From positions 10,016,017 to 10,080,016 of the forward strand of contig JAKSZU010000004.1 in assembly GCA_026018925.1 (NCBI GenBank): 64,000 bases of DNA, given 5' to 3'. The DNA is from Tupaia tana. Taxonomy: Eukaryota; Chordata; Mammalia; Scandentia; Tupaiidae. Positions 40,686 to 57,914 of this stretch are shown here, one piece after another (positions within the stretch are counted from its first letter, which is position 1; each line of letters begins with the position of its first letter). The translations under genes and the position numbers were made by a program. Below the pieces are notes generated by a model. It was not told where the DNA came from. It did not search any database and worked only from the letters and a program-made list of their open reading frames with translations.

Positions 40686-43155
40686 AGATGCTCCCTTGAG
40701 CCCGCCTTTCCCGTGAGTGGTGCTCTCGGTGCCAGCAGCACACGTGTCCAGGCCGGAGAACCCCGTCTTTGAGAGGGGGGCTCACGGGCTCTCTCTCCAA
40801 CACTGCCCTGCTACATGCAAGACCTCCTTTCACCTCGTGCTGTTTCCAGCTCTGCACGGTCTGCCCCTCCTTGTCACCGTCACCGCCCTCTCCCTCTCTA
40901 CCCCGTCTTGCCCTCCCCTGGCCCTGCAGGCCTTGACTCCCCCTTTTCAGAGCACTCCGCCCTGGCGGCACCAGGCTCATGGTCTTGCGCCTCTGACCCC
41001 CCTACTCCGCACCTGCTCAGGCCCCTGTCCCTTCACTCCGCCACGCGCCCTCCTGCTGTGTTCTGTGTCCTGGGCTTGGCCTCGCTGTCTCCCCCACCCC
41101 ATCCTGCTCTTTCCCTTTAGCCTAAGCCCTTGACAGCACTTCAGCCTTTCTTTCCTCAGCTCCTTGGCCCAAGGTCCTCCCATCTCTTCACACCTGGCAC
41201 CCCCGTCCCCAGCCGGGCGGTTGTCACTTTCTCCACTTCCGTGTGAACCAGTTTCTCAGGGCCACTGGGACAAGCCACACCGCCCTGCTAGTCCGTGCCC
41301 TGCAAATGACGCATCGCCACCCGTGGTGGGCTCAGAGGAGCCTGGCCATCCCACCAGCCGCCAGCCTACGCCTTCTCCAGGTAGCATCGGATTCTGTTCC
41401 GTGACAGGCCCCTCACTTTCGGCCAAGCCCACGAGCCCTCCCCTTCCACGTGGAAATCAGATACGTCATCACGAGACTTCTCAGCCCCGCGGTCCAGCCT
41501 CGAGACTCGTTGCCGCCACCCCTCCCTCACACCTGTCCTGAGGAGGGCTCCTGCTCAGAGGCTGCCCAGTGCACCGCGTCCCTGCCTCTGGCCTCTGTCC
41601 TCAGTCGCCAGCTCTCCTCCATGCCTTCGGTCAGCTGTTCAAAGCCTCTCTCCCCTTGTCCTCCTCTAGCGTTTAACTATGGTCAAGTCTCTTCCATCTT
41701 AAAATATTTAGCCCCCACCCCCCGCCCAAGCCCATGCCCCTCACGAGGCTGTCCCTGCTTTTCCCTAGTTCGTCATGGCGGAGAAAGGCTTTCTCTGGGA
41801 GCCGTCTCCCGGTGGCCCTCCTCTCCCACTGACCTAGCTCTCCTGCCAGCGTCGGGGAGACCGCCTTGCCCGAGCTCAGCCTGTCTCGGGCTCCCTGCAC
41901 ATGTGGGAGGAGCCCCTCCTGGAAGCCCCCTCCTCTAAGCCTCTGCGGCCCTGCTGTCCCAGGAGTTTAGTGTAGCATGCCGCTGGTCCGCAGTGTCCCC
42001 GCCGTCCTCTCCTGAACACGCGCCCGCTCACGTTCTGAAGCTGGCCTCCTCCTCGTGGCGTCACCTCCTGAGAACGGCAGTCCAAGGCCCAGACGACTCC
42101 CTGAGCTCTAGACCAGTATGGCCACTTCCTACTAGCCGTTTGCCCTTGGAGGCCCCGGCCTCCAGACTCCGTGCCCTGCTGGTGACCCTCCGCCCTGCTC
42201 CTCCGGCAGCCGTGCACACGCAGGAGCCCAGACCCTCCCTGACAGCCTCTGCCGTCCTTCCAGTGTGGCTTTGGCTTCTTTCTGCTTTCGGCCTCCCAGA
42301 ACTTCCTGCGTCTGCTCCCTCTGCCTGCCGGTTAGGGACACCATCAGAACATCTCCCATACGGGGAACCTCCCACTACACTGGAGCTTCTGTGGCCTCAG
42401 GGCCTGCATGCGCCCGCCTCCGCCATGTCCCCAGAGCCCAGCTAAGTAGATGCTCCAGGGAGAGTGAGCAGGTGGGTGGACGGCCCCCAGACTGACCTCC
42501 AGACAGCGGCCAGCGTGATCCTTCTCAACCCAAACTATTAGATGCTAAATAAAATGAAGGCTGTGTGGACTCCCCACTGCCCGCCCTGTAAGGCCCAGTC
42601 TCACAGCAGATCCTGCAGGCCTGTCACAGGTCGGCCCTGCCTGTCGGTGCCCTTTCCACCTCACCTCGCCCCCCTGTGGACCGTGCTCACACCTGAGGAC
42701 ATCGTGCCCCGGGGGCTGCAAGCTTCCGTCCCACTGCCAAGTTTGGATTCAGACCCACCGCCCCAGCTCTGGGATGACAGTCACATACATCTCTGCCTCC
42801 ATTTCCTCACATTGGAAATGACCCCTAGGTCACAGTAGCCCCCAGTGCTATCGAAAGGGTGCACTGAGTCACTGTCTGTGAGGTGCCCAGAGGGGCCACC
42901 ACACACAGTCAGTCTGGAGTTCTAGAACTACAGTGAGCGGTGGAGAGGACTCTGAGGGGGGTATCGTCCATCTGCACCGCAGCCCTACGGTCCTCCTCAG
43001 AGACTGGCATGAGTTCTTCCCTCCTTCCCGAGGGCCCTCCACTCCCTCCTCACCCACTCTCTCTCTTCCACCTTGTAGACTCCTTCACAAACTTGGGCCT
43101 TAGCTTAGACATCACTTCCTCCGAGAAGCCTTCCCTTTCCCAGGGCTGGGACTAG
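40686..43155 (+). repeat. Pyrimidine-rich region made largely of decayed L2 fragments
   Basis: The clearest hallmark is 'cttagacatcacttcctccg' followed by 'agaagccttccctttcccag' at 43103-43145, the L2 3' region. 'ccagcgtgatccttctcaac' and 'ccaaactattagatgctaaa' at 42510-42550 is another L2 phrase. Between them, C/T-rich sequence gives long Pro/Ser/Leu frames with no domain. Individual element borders cannot be drawn by eye. Confidence 0.4.
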
Positions 43156-43240
43156 GGTGAGCCAAACAAGCCACTCACCTTGGGCACCAAGCTTAACGGT
43201 CAAGAGTATAAATCTCGGTAATTAAGATTAGGTCAGTCTT

Positions 43241-43516
43241 GGGATGAGCAGATGGCATAATGGTTCCGTCGCTGGACTCCCACATGGTCAATCACATTTC
43301 AAGTCCCAAACCCAGCGGCTTAAACTCAAGACAGACACGTGTGTGTGCGTGTGCGCGCGTGCGTGCGTGTGCCCAAAATCCCAAGAGGAAAATGGAGGAG
43401 AGGGGATTACAGCATGGCCATCCTCCCAGAGAGTGATTTCTTGCTTTCTGTCTCTCTCTGGCCCTCCAGCGAGCACACACACCCTATAGCAAAAACTTCT
43501 CTTAAAAAAAAAAAAA
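43241..43516 (+). repeat. tRNA-derived SINE, family A
   Basis: Head GGGATGAGCAGATGGCATAATGG, GT/GC-rich middle, 'cccaaaatcccaagaggaaa', and end CCCTATAGCAAAAACTTCTC plus poly(A). Flanks GATTAGGTCAGTCTT (43226-43240) and GATAAGTCAGTCTT (43517-43530) are the target duplication, with small differences. Confidence 0.85.
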
Positions 43517-43544
43517 GATAAGTCAGTCTTTATGCGTTTGCAAA

Positions 43545-43812
43545 ACCCAACAAGATTATGGACTGGCCCCATCGTAGAGGGCAGGTGCACACACAGGAAA
43601 CCAGATCCCACGTGGTTGATTGCCGTTTGAATCCCAGCCCTGGCAGCCCGAAAAACCTGCTGGGCGTATGTGTGCGTGCCCCAAGTCCTGATGGGATGGA
43701 GAAATGTTGGGAAGGGCTCGTGGTCTCGGTATGCCCCATTGGGAGGTTCTTTCTCTCTCTCCCTCTCCCTCTGGCAATGAAATAATAATAATAATAAGTA
43801 AATAAATAATGC
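43545..43812 (+). repeat. tRNA-derived SINE, family A-like, old copy
   Basis: 'gatcccacgtggttgattgc', 'cgtttgaatcccagccctgg' and 'ccccaagtcctgatgggatg' follow the family A order. It ends in an (AAT)n-type tail. It lies immediately downstream of the better copy at 43241. Confidence 0.65.
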
Positions 43813-48559
<4,747 letters not shown>

Positions 48560-48723
48560 AAAAATCACCTCCCAGGTGGCATGGCCATATCGCAATCCCT
48601 TCCCTAGTATCTCTTACCCTCTCAGGATTGGGGGCATGCATGCACACGTACCCAGCATGATTTTCAAGCTACTGGGTCTGGGACTTGAACTGCTATCTGC
48701 CATGTGGGAATCCAGCACCTTGA
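48560..48723 (-). repeat. tRNA-derived SINE, family A, antisense, partial
   Basis: 'ggtggcatggccatatcgca', 'ccctctcaggattgggggca' and 'gggacttgaactgctatctg' match family A in antisense. The tail end is missing or decayed. Confidence 0.7.
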
Positions 48724-48835
48724 AGGGTTTTTTAAAGTGTTCTTACCAGTACCTACAGATGCAGCACTAGCAGAAGGCAGCATAAGGGCCCTAAATTTTA
48801 ACCACACATTAGTGACAATAAATATTAATGCAGTT

Positions 48836-49100
48836 TGGGCCAGCAAGTGGCATGATGGTTAAGGTGCTGGATTCCCACGTGGCAGATTGCAGTTCAAGTC
48901 CCAGACCCAGCAGCTTGAAAATCATGCCGGGCGTGTGTACCTGCAAGCCCCAAATCCTGAGAGGATAATAGAGAAGGGATTGCAGTGTGGCCATGCCCCC
49001 TGAGAGGTGACTTTTTACCTTTCCTCTCTCTGTGTCTCCCAGGGAGTGCACATGCCCTGTGGCAAAACCTAAAAAAAAATAGAATTAATTAATTAAATTA
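48836..49100 (+). repeat. tRNA-derived SINE, family A
   Basis: The head is GGGCCAGCAAGTGGCATGATGG, with 'ttgcagttcaagtcccagac' (box B region). 'ccccaaatcctgagaggata' and 'gccctgtggcaaaacctaaa' follow. The A-rich tail runs into TTAATTAATTAAAT. It differs from the youngest copy at many CpGs. Confidence 0.8.
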
Positions 49101-50124
49101 ACACATCTTAGCAAACAGGACTGCTCTTTCTTTCATAGGAGTTAGAGAGGGTTGGGGACATTTGGATGGCTCAAATTCATCTTAATTGCAAAGTTGTGCA
49201 TTGTTTTACTGTTTATTTTCTTCAGAACAACTTCTTACTAGGAAATGGCCTTGCCGAGACCAAGGTCCAACACATTTCCCATAGCAAGCAGACTCCAGAG
49301 CCATTTCCTCGCCTGGGCTGCCCTCACAGTAGCCGATGCTCGATAGATTGGCCTTGTTCATCTAGGCTTTCAGGAGTGAATTCTTACAGTGAAAAACGTT
49401 TGAAAGTAAAGGTGGAGCCAGCGTCTATCCTCTTAGTCTGTCTTCCTCCTCGGTTAATTCACATCTCCACGGACCGCTGCTCAAAATCAATTGGAAGCAG
49501 TATCACTTTCCATCCATTCCACATCTTGACTGTGCGTCCACCCTGGCCAAGCACCACACTCACATGCAGTGCTGTTCAGTCTCTGTCTGGAAAACTTGCT
49601 CCACCTGGCTGTCCTGGTGAGAAAGCTTTGGTGAGGTTGTTAAAGCTTCTTTAACTCCCAGAAGCTCTTCCCGCTGCACAGAGGAATGGAAAACCCTCCC
49701 ATACAACTGTCTCCAGTTACTCCTCCACCACAAGAGACACTGTGGGAAGGGGATACAAGTAACACTGATGGTGGTTTGTACAATGGTCCATGCCTTGTTG
49801 ACAGGCTAGCAGAGCACTTCACACTTCATAAGGAAGCCAGGAAACCAATTATCAGTCCATTAGCAGCCACTTTCAAAAGTAGTTTCAGAACAGCCTTCAC
49901 CAGAGCTAGGCGAAGACTGCACATATGCATGCATACCCTTGCCATTTTGTAAACCAGTAAGAAGGTGTGAATCCTGATTGCTGAGTTCCTCATGTGGAGG
50001 GCATGTGTGTGAAATGTGAAGGCAAGGCCTCCATACAGTGTAAGTTACAGATCAGGTGCTGAATCTTGGGAGGTCAGGGGAAGGACAATCGAATACGTGG
50101 CTGCTCAAGAAAATGTCTCACAGG
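49101..50124 (+). other. Intronic sequence, no recognised gene
   Basis: Base composition is more even than in the GC-rich parts. The frames at 49166-49654 and 49686-49952 have no recognisable domain. It may be an old unnamed repeat. Confidence 0.35.
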
Positions 50125-50273
50125 ATGTAGAACTAGACACGCCCACATGGCCAACCATGGTTGGAGACCCGGACATGATAGCTTGCTTTCTCACTTTCCC
50201 TCTCTCTCTGTCTCTGTGTCTCTCTGTTATCAAATTTAAAAATTAATTAATTCTTAAAAAAAAAAAAAAAAAA
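50125..50273 (+). repeat. tRNA-derived SINE, short family C
   Basis: 'acacgcccacatggccaacc' and 'atggttggagacccggacat' are a decayed head. Then come the short-family junction 'gcttgctttctcactttccc', TCTCTCTGTCTCTGTGTCTC and a long poly(A). Confidence 0.7.
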
Positions 50274-50718
50274 CAAACTTGAGCTTGAGCTGGGCTTTGA
50301 AGAGTTGGGAGGATGAAGGGGTGTTCCGCACAGGGATGCTGTGGGACATGGCCCTCTCCTAGCATCCCAGTGTCTCCTCCTTGAATTCCTCCCCCACCCC
50401 ACTCTGGGGACCCACACATACACTTCCGGACTAAGGAATGGATTGGGTCATGGCTTGTAGGAAAGCTGATGTCTCCTAGGGACCATTACTCTAGGATAAG
50501 GTTCCCCTTCTCAGCCCTGTTGATATTTTGACCCAGACTCTCCTTTTTGGCTGGGGATTCTTGTGCATTGGCAGATGTTTTCATAGTATCTTGTCCTCTT
50601 CCCATTAAATGCCAGGAGCACCCACCCACACACCAGTTGTGACAACCAAAAATGTCTCTAATCCCTGCCAAATATTCTCTGGGGAAGGAAAAAAAAAAGC
50701 CCTGATTAAGAACCACAG

Positions 50719-50982
50719 TCCTGGGGACCAGCAGTTAGCGTAATGGCTATGTTGCTGGGCTCCCACGTAGTGGACCGCGGTGCGAGTCCCGGACCCGGTG
50801 GCTTAAACTCACGCTGGGTGCGTGTGCGTGCGTGCCCAGGATCCCGAGAGAATGGAGGAGAAGGGATTGCGGCATGGCCACCCCCCCAGGGGGTGATTTC
50901 TCGCTTTCTGTCTCTCTGTCTCTCTCTGTCTGGCGAGCGTACGCGCCCTAGAGCAAAAAAAACCTCTCCAAAAAAAAAAAAA
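50719..50982 (+). repeat. tRNA-derived SINE, family A, young copy
   Basis: Close to the copy at 17967: GGGGACCAGCAGTTAGCGTAATGGCTATG, an intact CpG-rich middle, and a long A tail. Perfect target duplication AAGAACCACAG at 50708-50718 and 50983-50993. Small differences: GGTGCGAGTCCC in box B (C for T) and CCCTAGAGC for CCCTATAGC near the end. Confidence 0.92.
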
Positions 50983-50997
50983 AAGAACCACAGGCCT

Positions 50998-51135
50998 GCA
51001 GCCAGCAGGTGGTGTGGTGGTTAAGGCGCCTGGACTCCTATGTGGCCTGCCGCAGTTGGAATCCTGAACCTAGCAGCTTGCTTTCTCACTTTCCCTCTCT
51101 CTCTGGTGAGCATGTGTGCTCTATATTATGTAACT
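50998..51135 (+). repeat. tRNA-derived SINE, short family C
   Basis: 'gcagccagcaggtggtgtgg', 'ggttaaggcgcctggactcc' and 'ctagcagcttgctttctcac' are followed by a short CTCTCTCTGGTGAGCATGTG tail. It sits 5 bp after the target duplication of the family A copy at 50719. Confidence 0.75.
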
Positions 51136-51700
51136 AACTCGAAGGCCATAGAACCACTGACGGGCTGGAACTGAACTGTTCATTGACGGGGCAGCCATTG
51201 GGACCCAGGCTTCTACTCCAAGTCCTACTCTCTCTCCATCGCACCAGATTTCCAGAATGTAAGGGCTGGTCTACAGAATAAGGGCAAGAGGCTCAGTGCA
51301 AAAATACCAGGCTGAGGGTTTGGTTACCTCCATGGAGTAACAACAGTTGATAAGAGTTCAACAAATTGGTGAAGACTAGATGTATGAACCTTACTGGGCC
51401 TACACCAATGCACAGATACCGATGTTGAAATCTTTTTCGAATCTTTACTTTTCTCATTCCTCTACCCACCCATTTACCTGGGCATCGTGACCTACTGAGC
51501 ACCTGCTATGTATAAAGTCAGTTGCCTAAAAGAATAAGGCCGTTTCTGGTCCAAGTCTAAATTGGAGGGCTGCTGGGGACGATCCTGCTCAGGTCAAAGG
51601 GACAGTATCTCAGAGCCATGGCTTACATAGTGTGCTCTAACTCGATCTCAGAAAGTATCTGGAGTTCCAGAGCTGGTACTCAACACAGGCTTTGGGTTTG
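51136..51700 (+). other. Intronic sequence, no recognised feature
   Basis: About 565 bp of unremarkable intron between SINEs. Confidence 0.4.
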
Positions 51701-51721
51701 TTTTAAAATTTCTAAAGCTTT

Positions 51722-51996
51722 GGGCTAGCTGGAACATGGTGGTTAAAGTGGCAGGACCTCACATGGCTGACTTTGCGGTTCAAGTCCTGGACCCGATGGC
51801 TTAAAAAACACTCCGGGTGTTTTTTAAGTACGAACCAAAACCCTAAGAGGAGAATGGAGGAGAGGGGACTGCAGTGTGTCCATCCACTTGAGGGGGGTAA
51901 TTTCTCACTTTCTCTCTCTCTCTGTCTCTCTCAGGCAAGCCCACATGCCCTATAGCAAAAAATTAAAAATAATTAATTAATTAAAAATAAAACAAG
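51722..51996 (+). repeat. tRNA-derived SINE, family A, containing a perfect 12-bp hairpin
   Basis: Head GGGCTAGCTGGAACATGGTGG, 'cggttcaagtcctggacccg', body and CCCTATAGC end are present. The target duplication is TTTTAAAATTTCTAAAGCTTT (51701-51721) and TTTTAAAATGCTAAAGCTTT (51997-52016). At 51800-51828, where other copies have 'cttaaactcacgccgggcgc', this copy has CTTAAAAAACAC, the loop TCCGG and GTGTTTTTTAAG, a perfect inverted repeat. Confidence 0.85.
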
Positions 51997-52059
51997 TTTT
52001 AAAATGCTAAAGCTTTAATAGACCTGATCATTTAAATAAATTTAGAAGTTTAAATAAGT

Positions 52060-52690
52060 AGAATACCCTAGTCTTCCTCCTTAAATCAATACTGATTTTG
52101 AGTTTGGGGATTCTTTTTTGATTCTCACCCATCTACATAGTTCCTGTGGTTTTAATCGAAGTGAACGTACCATTTGCATTCTGTGTTTTAAAGTTGATGT
52201 TATGTTTTATACCTTACCATCTTGCCGCATCTTTCTATTTATTGCTTAAGACCTGTGAAATGTTCTGTCTAGTGAATAGACTGTGACTTATTCAGCCAGT
52301 TCTCTTCAATCATTTTATATAAAGCTGTAATGACGCTCCTCATGCACAAGGCTTTCTTTCTCATTATTATTTTCTTAAATCATTTCCATAGGATAAATGT
52401 CCAGGAATGAGGTTTCTGGGCCAGAGTTTGGACACTTTTATAACTCTCGATGTTTACTGTTACATCACTCCCCGCAGAAAATGTCGTACTGGTTTACAAC
52501 GCCAATAGCAAAGCTGCTAGAATGATGCGTGGACTTTGGTCTAGAAACGTGGCGTGTCTCTTTTTATGTTTGTCTACATTCCCTTTTGTAAAGATAACTG
52601 TGATTTTCTTCACACAGGTCACATACATCCGTTGTGACCTTTATCAGCATCTCTAAACCTCAAGTATTTGTGCGGCCTTTACAGAACTGC
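52060..52690 (-). mobile_element. Old L1/HAL1-type LINE, antisense, 3' part
   Basis: 'aatcatttccataggataaa' followed by 'tgtccaggaatgaggtttct' and 'gggccagagtttggacactt' is the antisense L1 3' end. No coding capacity left. Confidence 0.6.
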
Positions 52691-53489
52691 TCGTTTAATA
52701 GCTGTAAGTTGAATATATCCCTCGAGCGCCTGTTGTTGACTCCTATAAAGATCCACGTGTTACAGTAAATCCTGCAGATCCAGAGATGAACTGGGCACGG
52801 TCCTTGACCTCCAGAAATCCTCTCCGTTTAGAGATAGGCATGAGTGTGTAAATTAAAGTGGTCCCTGTGGTTTAAAATTTAATTTTTCAAGAAAAACACA
52901 TGGGCGATACAGATACATTTAGGTTCATTATTGTATTACAGACAATTAGAGTGTCTGCAGTGTGGCTGGCATTGCAGTGGGTGCCGAACAGAACAGCCCC
53001 TCTTTCCATAGAGCTGACTTGCTGTCCTCTGGTTAGAAGCGTCGGGCCTGACAGAGGAGAGGGCAGAGTCGGGCTGTTAGGAAAGCGACACTCGCCTGTC
53101 CTGAGCCTGCTCTGTGTGTGGACGTGCACGCGTGCTCTGCCAGTCTGGGTCCTGGGACTGCAGGGCTTCCTAACAGATTGGCTATTGCACAATGGATGTG
53201 AGTGAAGAAGAGAGGTGGCGTCCACGGGAGAGTCTGGATAAAGAATTCTGGGGAACCACCGGCCAGAGGCTTGTCCTTGTCGGGGTGAGAGGCATGGTGG
53301 AGCATATGGAGGGTGCAGGGTTTCTGGGTTTCCGTCACAGGACGCCGGATGGGGCTGCAGTCCTGGCCTTCCTCTACCTGGCCCACCCGCGTGTAGCCCC
53401 ACCTGCAAGTGTGGAGCGTTTGCTGCTTGTAACCCGTGTGTGGTGACTGCCCCGACATGTGGCCTGGAGGATGCTGGGACTTTTCTCTC
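52691..53489 (+). other. Segment between the two L1 pieces
   Basis: GC-richer sequence interrupting the antisense L1. It has open frames on both strands (52887-53512) but no recognised family. It may be a later insertion of an unnamed repeat or a diverged part of the LINE. Confidence 0.35.
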
Positions 53490-54480
53490 CACTTTGAAAG
53501 CGATCTTTCCATACCGCGGCTACAAAGCGATTTACATATCTTCCCAACCTCATTTTCCTCTTATTTTTTGGCCTTACTACTTTGCATTGTACGGTTGTTT
53601 AACATTTTTATATAGACAAGTCTCTCGATTGTTGTGATTTCTTTTCAAAGCTGACAAAGTTATCATTCTGACGCGGATGTGAAAAGCAGTTCATTCTATT
53701 TTTGGTTATCCGTCAGTAATTCGATTTTTTTAAATATAATTTGTTAATCCATCTGGAGTTTATTTAGAAGACTGTATAATATTGTCCAAACTATTATGTA
53801 GTTTTCCAACACAGTTTATTAAGTAATTCACTTCCCTTTTGATTCGAGGGAAATGAATTGTTTTATCAGGAACCGAATCCTCAGTTGCGGCTCAGTCTTC
53901 GCGTCCCCACTGGTGCTCCCGCTCGCTGTCTGTCTCAGCACCCGTACTGAATCATTGTAATTGCTGTTTTATAATATGTTCTAATATCTGGCAGCGCTAG
54001 AAACAACTCCTTCCTCCCTTAATTATTTTCTCTTTCAGAATAGTCATTGTTATTCTCATCTGTTTGTTGTTCAGATTAATTTTAGAATCATTTTGTCAGA
54101 ATAAAAAAAAATCCTCTTGGGATTTTGTGTGTGCATTCCTGTTAAGCTATAAATTAACACGAAGAAAACAGGCATTTTTGTCATACCCAGCCTCCCATCT
54201 ATAATAGATACATGGCATGTCTCTCTTTTTGTTCATCTCTGCGGTTTTCTTCATATAGGCCGCATACGTTGCTTGTTACCTTTATTCCTAAATAGGCAGG
54301 TACTTTCCCTTCCCTCCTCGACCTCAATGCCCCGTGCACAGATGGAGCACCCCTCCTGTTTTCTGTCTCTTCCACGGTTAAGGCCTGTTGCTCCCTGTGA
54401 ACATATAATCCCAGATTTTCCAGGATAAATGCCATTGTAAACACTCTTTGCTTTCACCCAGAGACCTTGGAAATGATCTT
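53490..54480 (-). mobile_element. Old L1/HAL1-type LINE, antisense, central part
   Basis: 'cctcttattttttggcctta', 'ttgttaatccatctggagtt', 'cctcttgggattttgtgtgt' and 'accttta' then 'ttcctaaataggcaggtact' are antisense L1 ORF2 phrases in the expected order after the 52060 piece. Many stops in all frames. Confidence 0.6.
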
Positions 54481-57400
54481 TTTCAGATGTTCAGGCAGAG
54501 CTGGGCTCGGCCTCAGTGTGGGGGATAATACTCCGGGGAGCTGTCTGCGATTGGGTGGGGGCCGTGGTGAGTGCCGTGGACGCTTTCTCTGTTGATGTAA
54601 CATTCTCCTCACTTATTTGGCTTCCTTCAAGGATTCGTTGACTCACACATGGCCCCAGAAAATAAGCAAGCAACTTGAGGAGTTCCAGGGCCCCCCTCTC
54701 TGTCACCTAGTCCTCCCCCCAGTCTGGACACAGAACACCTGTGGTCTTGCTTTGGTGGTGATGTACAGAGCTGGATGGGGAGGGAACATCTCTGCAGAAG
54801 GACTCCCAGTGATCCTGAGGGGCCGCTGCCCGTGTTGAGCCTGTGGTAGTAGCTGGAGGTGGGGAAGGTCTGCATTTGCCCCTGCGCTGGGGAGTGGGCA
54901 CTGCGGCATGGCTCTGATGCATCCCAGGGCCACTGGGGAAGCCTGGGAAAGGTCAAGCAGAGTTGTGGGGGTCTGGGGCTGGGAGAGTAGGCCCTGGAGG
55001 AAGGGCTGGCATACCGTGGAGGCACCAGCATTGCCTCTTGGAGTGTCTGAGCAAGGAGAATCAGCACTTGCCTGACCAAGTCAGTGTGGGTTGCACACCT
55101 CGCCTGTCACCTGTGTGTTTGAATACGTAGGTGCTTTATGGGGGAAGGAGGTATCTTTGGTCTCCTTGTTCAGTCTAAATTGAACCCAAACCCAGCCGAT
55201 CATTAAAGTTGCTCAAAGGCCTTTTAAAATACAAAATCCCTGGCTTCATTTCAGAAATTCTAATTCAGTATGTCCAAGGTAGGGCTCAGGAATTGTAGTT
55301 CCAAAACCTTTATAATTGATCTAGAGGTCAGGCCATATTTCAGAACCATTAGTATGGGATACTTTGTGACAATTATTTGGGAGAATTTTGTATCATCCTT
55401 GAGGGGTTTGTTCTCTTGACAGTTTGGTAGCCCTATGAGGCAGAAAGCCATGAGGAGGTGCTGATACGTCAGGGTCAGAGGTTGTTGCTGTGTAACTCTG
55501 TTGTCATGACAGTCGTGGTCTGGGGGTCTATGGAATGTTGGTCTCCAAGCTGACATCTGAGGAGTGGGATGCATGGTCTGCTACCCTGACACTGTAACTC
55601 AACGTTGTGATGCCCGCCTTCCATTTACTCTAAATGCTGCAGGATGCAGAGGGTGGGGAATCGCTTCAGCACTGGGCAGCCAATGAGGGTGGTCCCAACA
55701 TGGTTTTTGCCCTCCTGGAGCTCGTAGACTAGTGAGTGAGATAAGCACATACTGGCATCTTACGGCAGTCTCTGCATCATTGTGGTGTTGGATACAGTCA
55801 CAAAGTTTTCCAGAATGTAGAAGAAGACAAGTTTATTTCAACTGGCCGATTCTCAGAAGACTTCTTAGAGGATTGTAGCACGGGCAGCATTTCCGTTCAG
55901 TCCAACCGAGAAATCTGTCCAAACGATGAACACAGCTAAATCCAAGGCCCAGTCCAAAGGCCATATTGCTACAGCTAAGAGTCCTGATGCAAGGTGTTTA
56001 GGATCATAGCTACCTGGGTGGAATAGGGCTGGGAAAACTGACCAAGCTTTAGGAGTCTAAACCCGGGCTGTGACCTCCATTTGTGGGGGAATGGGGTATT
56101 TCTGTCATCCTCACTTTAGCTCTCCTTTTGCCATCGAGGTAGCAAATTATTTTTTTTTCTCTGTAAAATGTGCACAGGTCTGTGTCTGTGTATGTGTATG
56201 TGCGTGTGAGAGTGTGTTCTCCACCGTGCTCTGCCGTGCCTGACTCAGAGGGCTGTTCCAGGAGACAGAGCCCCACTAGCTGGGGTCTGTCTCCACACTG
56301 CTGGCTCGGAGCTGCAGCTCCGTGTTCTGCCAATGCCCCTGCCAGCCTCGGAGCCTCATGGCGAATCTGTCTTCTCCCTTGGACAGAAGTGCATTGCTCT
56401 CAGTCCTGGGTGTGGCATGTATCCTTGGGCTCCGTGGTTCTCAGGGAAGCCATTGCTCACCTTTTGTAGGGCTTGGCTTTCTGTTGGGTTGTCAGGAAAG
56501 TTCTGACACATTTTTCTATGCTCTTGGGTTTATGGCCCTTCTGCCAGTCCTTATTTGCAAAGGCAATCTTCTCAGGAACTTAGGAACCCGCCACCTCACA
56601 TATCCCATGGCCCTAAAGGTAACTCTCTAAGGCTGACTGTAAACTCCTTGGATTAGCGTGAATTTCCCCAGAGGGAAACCCAAATATGCCTCCTCATGGT
56701 CATGGCGAACAGCACTAAGTGTCCTTTCTGGTCTTCAGTGGGTGGTGGTGTGAGGCATGACGGATCATGGCTGGTTCTAGACCTCCCTGAGCGAAGGCAC
56801 TCTGTTGAAACAGCCTTAGCAAGCACGGTGGAATTCTGACAGAGCTCTGAGCTCAGGAGAAGAGCACAGGCCCTGGGGCCTCAAAGACCCGCTGGCCTGA
56901 ACCTGCGGTCCTGGAGACACCTCTGAGCTGTTGGAGACAGGTCACACTTTCCTGAGTCGCTCGGGCTAATGGGAAGGCTGGTGCTCCTGGGCTCCATTAT
57001 GCCAAGTACTGTTCTCCCTGGCTGGTACTTGTGACTGGCTGATCAGGTGAACAGTAGCAGCCGAATCCAGCCCCAGCTGGGCACAGAGGTCCGCCCCTGT
57101 GAGTGTGACTTAGAGACCCCGAGGGCGAGGCATGAGCAGCTGTGGCTCCACGGGATTAAGAAACACAGTGAAGTAGCCTGGGCTTGGGACCTGGAAAGAA
57201 CAGGGCATCACGGTCTGTTTTTTACCCTACAAGTCACAGCTGATGAGAACCCCACAGCAATGCCGAGACTAACAGGACACCCAGCTCCCAGGTGCAGAGC
57301 CGGGCAGCACCACGTACCCCTGGTAGCCCCGAGTGTTTCTCCTTTCATCGGTTGGTCTTCTTAGAGCAGGTGACACCAGTCACAGTTGGCACAAGCATCA

Positions 57401-57914
57401 ACCATCCCCGCAAATGAAGAATTTGTCAGTCTTCTGGGTTTGGAGTGACCAGCTCCTTCACTGAGAAGAGGGACCAAGGGCCAGAGAGCAAGCCATTTCG
57501 GGCTGGGGTTTTGCTTAGTTGAGGCTGTGCTGGGTGGGACTGGGGAAACACCTCTCCCATTGCCTCAGTGGGCGGGTTGAGACGGGGAGACTCGCCGAAC
57601 AGGTGGGAAGGAAATGCAGCCACCACCAGCAGAACAGGGACGGGCCTCTGCTTTAGAATTCAGTCCCAATCATGCCTACTCCCGTGTGCAGGCACAGTGC
57701 TGCCCAGAGAGTGTGGACTGAGCTCCTTCGCAGGAGCGCAGGGTAGGGGCCGCCTTAGTGCTTCGTTCAGTAAGGTATTGAATCTGCCCTGCAAGCAGCT
57801 GGTATAAGATCCTCGGCCGATAGCTGAGGAGTGTGTGACTGCGCCAGTTCAGAGCCTGGCCTTGGTAAGGACCTCTGTGCATCTCCATGAAGTGAGTTGA
57901 AAGGCAAGGGTGGA
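54481..57914 (+). other. Intronic sequence, no gene supported
   Basis: 3.4 kb with no exon signal. Old repeat phrases include 'ccctcctggagctcgtagac' at about 55710. A TGTGTATGTG stretch lies at 56184-56215. Frames such as 54627-55079 (antisense) have no known domain. Confidence 0.4.
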
